From Sphingobacteriales bacterium JAD_PAG50586_3 (GTDB lineage: Bacteria; Bacteroidota; Bacteroidia; CAMBQF01): DNA of 64,000 bases. Numbering within the stretch: the stretch's first letter is position 1; the number at the start of each line of letters is the position of its first letter. Below the pieces are notes generated by a model. It made no database searches, was not told where the DNA came from, and was given only the letters and a program-made list of their open reading frames with translations. Below, piece by piece: positions 59,881-64,000 of this stretch. Location: the NCBI GenBank assembly GCA_023213195.1, contig CP096135.1:2910842-2974841 (forward strand). Reading direction: 5' to 3'. The translations under genes were made by a program, and so were the position numbers.

Positions 59881-61621
59881 TTAGTACTTAACGGCTTTAA
59901 TGTGCGATGTGTTATTTTTATCATCAACCAAAACAATGCTGTATATACCGGCCGGTAAATTGCCCAGTTGTAGTTGTTGGGTGTTTTTACCCTGTACTAC
60001 CTGCATAGCGGTTTGGCTTACTAGTTGGCCCATTGCATTTACAATGCTAACCATTAACCCTGTATTTGATTTAGCATCTATTTGCAGGTTTACAACATCG
60101 GCAAAAGGGTTAGGAAAAGCGGTAATTGCAGTAACAGCATTATCATTTTTAACACCTAATGTTTGCGGGCCTAAAAGCAGCATAACATTTTCTGCGCCCT
60201 GGTTTTGCGTTGTTAACGTAACCTGGCCCGGAGTGCCTGAAAAACCGGCAAAATCAGCAAAAATAGTGTATGAACCCAGTGGAAGGTTGGTAATTACATA
60301 TCCCCCATCGCTTTGAGCTATGGTGTAGGCTATAATGGTACCATTTAAATCTTTAACCACAATGGTTGAATGAGAGAAATTAACAGATGCCCTTAGTGTA
60401 TCGGCCCAGTCTACCGTGCCCGAGATAAAGCCCGGTCCGCCGGGGTTGGTGCCTGTTATAAGCCCTATATTTTTATTTGCTAACGATGCAGACGATGTGA
60501 TTGTAATTTTATCGGCATCGAACCAAAAATCGAATGATGAATGATAGGTTGGCAGAGTGGTTGACACCAGCGGATTATTTTCATCTAAAACGGCTTTAAT
60601 TATATAATCGCCATTGGCTACATCATCAAAATAATAGCAGCCATCGGCAGTAAATACAGAGTCGGCAATAAGTATTTCGTTATTTTCATAATCAAGTTTC
60701 AGCAGGTATATATACGAATCGCCGGCAGGCTCAGCATTGGGTAACGTAGCACAGCCTTGTAACTGATGGGCTATAGAACTAACAGGTATTATAATAGTAT
60801 CGTACAATGTAACGGCACAGCTTAAATTTATAATAGTGTTAACATGCATTACTACAATTGTATCGCCAGATATGGCTTGGAAGGTAGCATTGGCATCGTA
60901 ACTATTATTTTGGTTAAGGCCGGTAAACTCCCAGTAATGATCGCCCAGGCTACTTGTTGGCGTAAAACTTACCAAAGAAGTAAGCGTATCTATAGTATAT
61001 GTAAAGTTAGCGTTGCAATAAATAGGTACAAGGTTTAATGTATCAACAATATGTATAGTGCAGCCAATAATTTGGGTATCGCTGGTGTGGGCGTATGCTT
61101 CAACAATATATTGGCCCGGTACCCTATAGCTGCGGTACGCATTGTTGCCAAACAAAAATGGGTTTTGTTCTCCATCACCATAGTCAAAATACAATTGAGT
61201 AATATTTTGCCCACCTATACTAAAATACACATCTACCATAGTATCTGAAACAGCATAGTAGGTTTTGTTAAATGTATAAGGGCAATCGGCAGTGCCGGGA
61301 GGTGTGCAAATAGCCATAGCAGGTGTTACAAGAGTATCTGTATCTAAAACAGTAAACGGTGCATATTGTGTAACACTGTCACAATCTATAACGCTAAAAA
61401 GATAATCGCCATCCCACAAATAAAAAGGGGCAATACCCAGAGAATTGGTTACCATGTTTTGAATAAGCGAGGTATCGGCAGCATTGTATACCCCAATAAC
61501 CCTATCTGCAATAGGCAGGTTGTTATCTTGCCTTAGTTATACTAATATTTACCAGCGGCTGTTGTGCGATAGCAGGCAGCAAATAAACCAGAAGAAAAGG
61601 CAAAAGCAAGAGTTTTTTCAT
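59881..61621 (-). CDS. T9SS-exported surface protein with PKD-like and carboxypeptidase-regulatory-like domains (frameshifted)
   Basis: Joined length is 579 residues. A signal peptide (MKKLLLLPFLLVYLLPAIAQ) is followed by PKD/SprB-like beta domains (about 95-160, with LYFDYGDGEQNPF), a second such region, and Cna-B/CarboxypepD_reg-like domains (about 290-480, with CYYFDDVANGDYIIKAVLDENN). The C-terminal 80 residues are a type A T9SS sorting domain (ITAFPNPFADVVNLQI ... LPAGIYSIVLVD). It is thus exported by the type IX system. The frame breaks at 61531-61536 (CCTTAG where CCTTG is expected on the plus strand), near the N-terminus. The ligand or role is unknown. Confidence 0.82.
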
Positions 61622-61774
61622 TGTTTTATGTTTAGTTTTAGCGCAAACATATAAAATGGTATAATACCGAGTGTAAACATTTTTAACTATTTATCGGTAA
61701 ACAGCACAACAAAGTGTATTTATGATGGTTATTTGACTACTTTTTTGTAAATTTGTATACTTTATATAAAAACA

Positions 61775-63099
<1,325 letters not shown>

Positions 63100-63116
63100 T
63101 AGCTTATAGCTTATAG

Positions 63117-63150
63117 AAAAATCCCGCCCTGTTTAAGGGCGGGATTTTTT
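63117..63150 (+). terminator. intrinsic terminator after ahcY
   Basis: A perfect 11-bp stem AAATCCCGCCC (63119-63129) with its complement (63137-63147) and a 7-base loop runs into T residues. Confidence 0.88.
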
Positions 63151-63202
63151 GTTTTTGTAAACGCCATCGCTCAAATTTTTATTAACAATTTTTATTTTTT
63201 AC

Positions 63203-63234
63203 TTGACAAAAGGTATTCTATTGTTGTATCTTTG
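63203..63234 (+). promoter_or_regulatory. strong Bacteroidota-type promoter without a protein gene downstream
   Basis: TTGAC at 63203, a 21-base spacer and TATCTTTG at 63227-63234 match the consensus. What follows is only an 8-codon frame (ATG ACA GAA AAC CAC ACC CTT TCC TAA at about 63249) and small hairpins. It may drive a small RNA. Confidence 0.55.
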
Positions 63235-63574
63235 TGGTGTTATTGCAATGACAGAAAACCACACCCTTTCCTAATGGTTAATTAGGAGATCCCGAAACAA
63301 GTTCGGGATGACGAACAGCCGCGCGGCACCCCTCCCCAACCCCTCCCCCAAAGGGAGAGGGGCTTTAAAAAGAGGATAATACCTACAATGCTTATTACGA
63401 TTTTGGATTAATGGTTTAGATTGAAATTTAAGAGAAACGGTTTAACAAGAGGACAGGCTTAAACGATGATTGAAACCAGTTAAGCTTCAGCTTGACATCA
63501 TCGGTCAGTAGGTAAATTGTTATGATAAGGATTTGTCACCAACAGGTGGTTTGCTTCGGCGGGCTGCCTTTAGG

Positions 63575-63735
63575 TGTTTCTTTCATTACTTTTTGCTTGT
63601 CCAAAAAGTAACCAAAAAAGACCCCACGCCCAAAAACTCTAAAATTTACTACGCGCCGCGCTCCCGCGCTAATACGGCGCTTGAAATTTTGAGTTCACAC
63701 AGGGCGTGGACTGCCCTACGCACGTTAGAGTATAT
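63575..63735 (+). repeat. dispersed structured repeat R1, copy D
   Basis: The hairpin TTACTTTTT/AAAAAGTAA is at 63586-63611. An outer stem CCACGCCC (63624-63631) pairs with GGGCGTGG (63702-63709); an inner AAAATTT/AAATTTT stem and a different GC-rich loop lie between. Confidence 0.85.
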
Positions 63736-63784
63736 ATAAGTAACCGTGAAAATGAGTTGTCGAACTATGCCAAAGGCATTCCTT

Positions 63785-63992
63785 TGCGACACGCTGTAAG
63801 GGTCCGACCCCACCGTCTCCCCGCCAAGGCGTGTCGACACCTCCCCTACTAGTAGGGGAGGAAAGCCGAGGTACGAGGCAGGAGGGGGTACGAAGGCGCG
63901 AAAACGAGTGTATTAGCTACATGCTGTAGGAGTTTACCCCCCCGTCACGACTTACGTCGCGACACCCCCTCCTAAATTTAGGAGGGGGAAGG
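63785..63992. repeat. two related palindromic modules
   Basis: Each module reads GCTGTA-rGgGT, then a C-rich stretch with CCGTC, then a small palindrome (GTGTCGACAC or GTCGCGAC), and ends in a long palindrome: a perfect 22-bp one at 63840-63861 and a perfect 24-bp one at 63965-63988. The palindromes differ in sequence but occupy the same place. Confidence 0.65.
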
Positions 63993-64000
63993 GGGAGGTA

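Larger units (their letters stand above)
63151..64000. other. 850-bp gene-free tail, promoter and repeats
   Basis: No protein gene is supported. From left to right it holds a full promoter (63203-63234), small inverted repeats CCTAAT/ATTAGG (about 63271-63287) and ATCCCGAA/TTCGGGAT, a CCCTCC-type spacer, repeat R1 copy D, and two related palindromic modules up to the window edge. Confidence 0.7.

Overview
The window is a chromosomal stretch of a Bacteroidota bacterium. The signs are: promoters of the TTG-N19-TAnnTTTG type, almost no Shine-Dalgarno sequences, TonB-dependent receptors with an N-terminal carboxypeptidase-regulatory-like domain, a type IX secretion (T9SS) C-terminal sorting domain, short-chain-type threonine dehydrogenase, and C-terminal type A FKBP/SlyD and MntH-UspA architectures usual in this phylum. 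A genus cannot be named from the sequence alone. No rRNA, tRNA, CRISPR array, phage or transposase gene was seen.

Layout. 0-4.1 kb: a partial hydrolase, a TonB-dependent receptor and an MtfA-like peptidase on the minus strand. 4.2-11.5 kb: uvrB, then the rimP-nusA-infB translation/transcription operon behind a strong promoter and a terminator-like leader hairpin. 11.6-18.7 kb: an NfeD-like protease, a cytochrome c/copper monooxygenase fusion, two tandem paralogous lipoproteins and HMG-CoA lyase. 18.8-30 kb: an AtuA-family protein divergent from HMG-CoA lyase, fbp, an operon of secreted protein, M28 peptidase and cysS, threonine dehydrogenase, a second TonB receptor and a DUF3089 hydrolase. 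30-44 kb: a flippase, a PhnZ-like HD oxygenase, an AT-rich nuclease-fold protein, valS, two tandem CxxC proteins, hemW, acyl-CoA carboxylase beta, a four-helix-bundle gene inside inverted repeats, a glycosyltransferase, a TPR protein and queG. 44-51 kb: two tandem penicillin-acylase-family proteins and an M1 aminopeptidase. 51-56 kb: SlyD, a peptide-type ABC permease, a CDF exporter and MntH-UspA with a probable MntR/DtxR operator, together resembling a metal-handling neighbourhood. 56-64 kb: smpB, mutS2 without Smr domain, pcm, a T9SS cargo protein, ahcY, and a 900-bp gene-free tail rich in repeats.

How the genes fit together. Most are housekeeping: translation (rimP, nusA, infB, valS, cysS, smpB, queG), repair (uvrB, mutS2, pcm), central carbon (fbp), methyl cycle (ahcY), leucine-type acyl-CoA degradation (HMG-CoA lyase, carboxylase beta, perhaps AtuA) and envelope export/uptake. 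Three paralogue pairs stand in tandem.

A key caveat: 17 genes carry 21 reading-frame breaks or internal stops, including in nusA, infB, valS and ahcY, which must be intact in a living cell. Each is repaired by a one- or two-base change. Several are shortened homopolymers, and nine lie at CCTTAG or CCTTGG (either strand). The simplest reading is uncorrected read error, so those genes are annotated here at their full, joined extent. The gene-poor gaps hold at least four families of structured or inverted repeats, which are the most interesting non-coding content.
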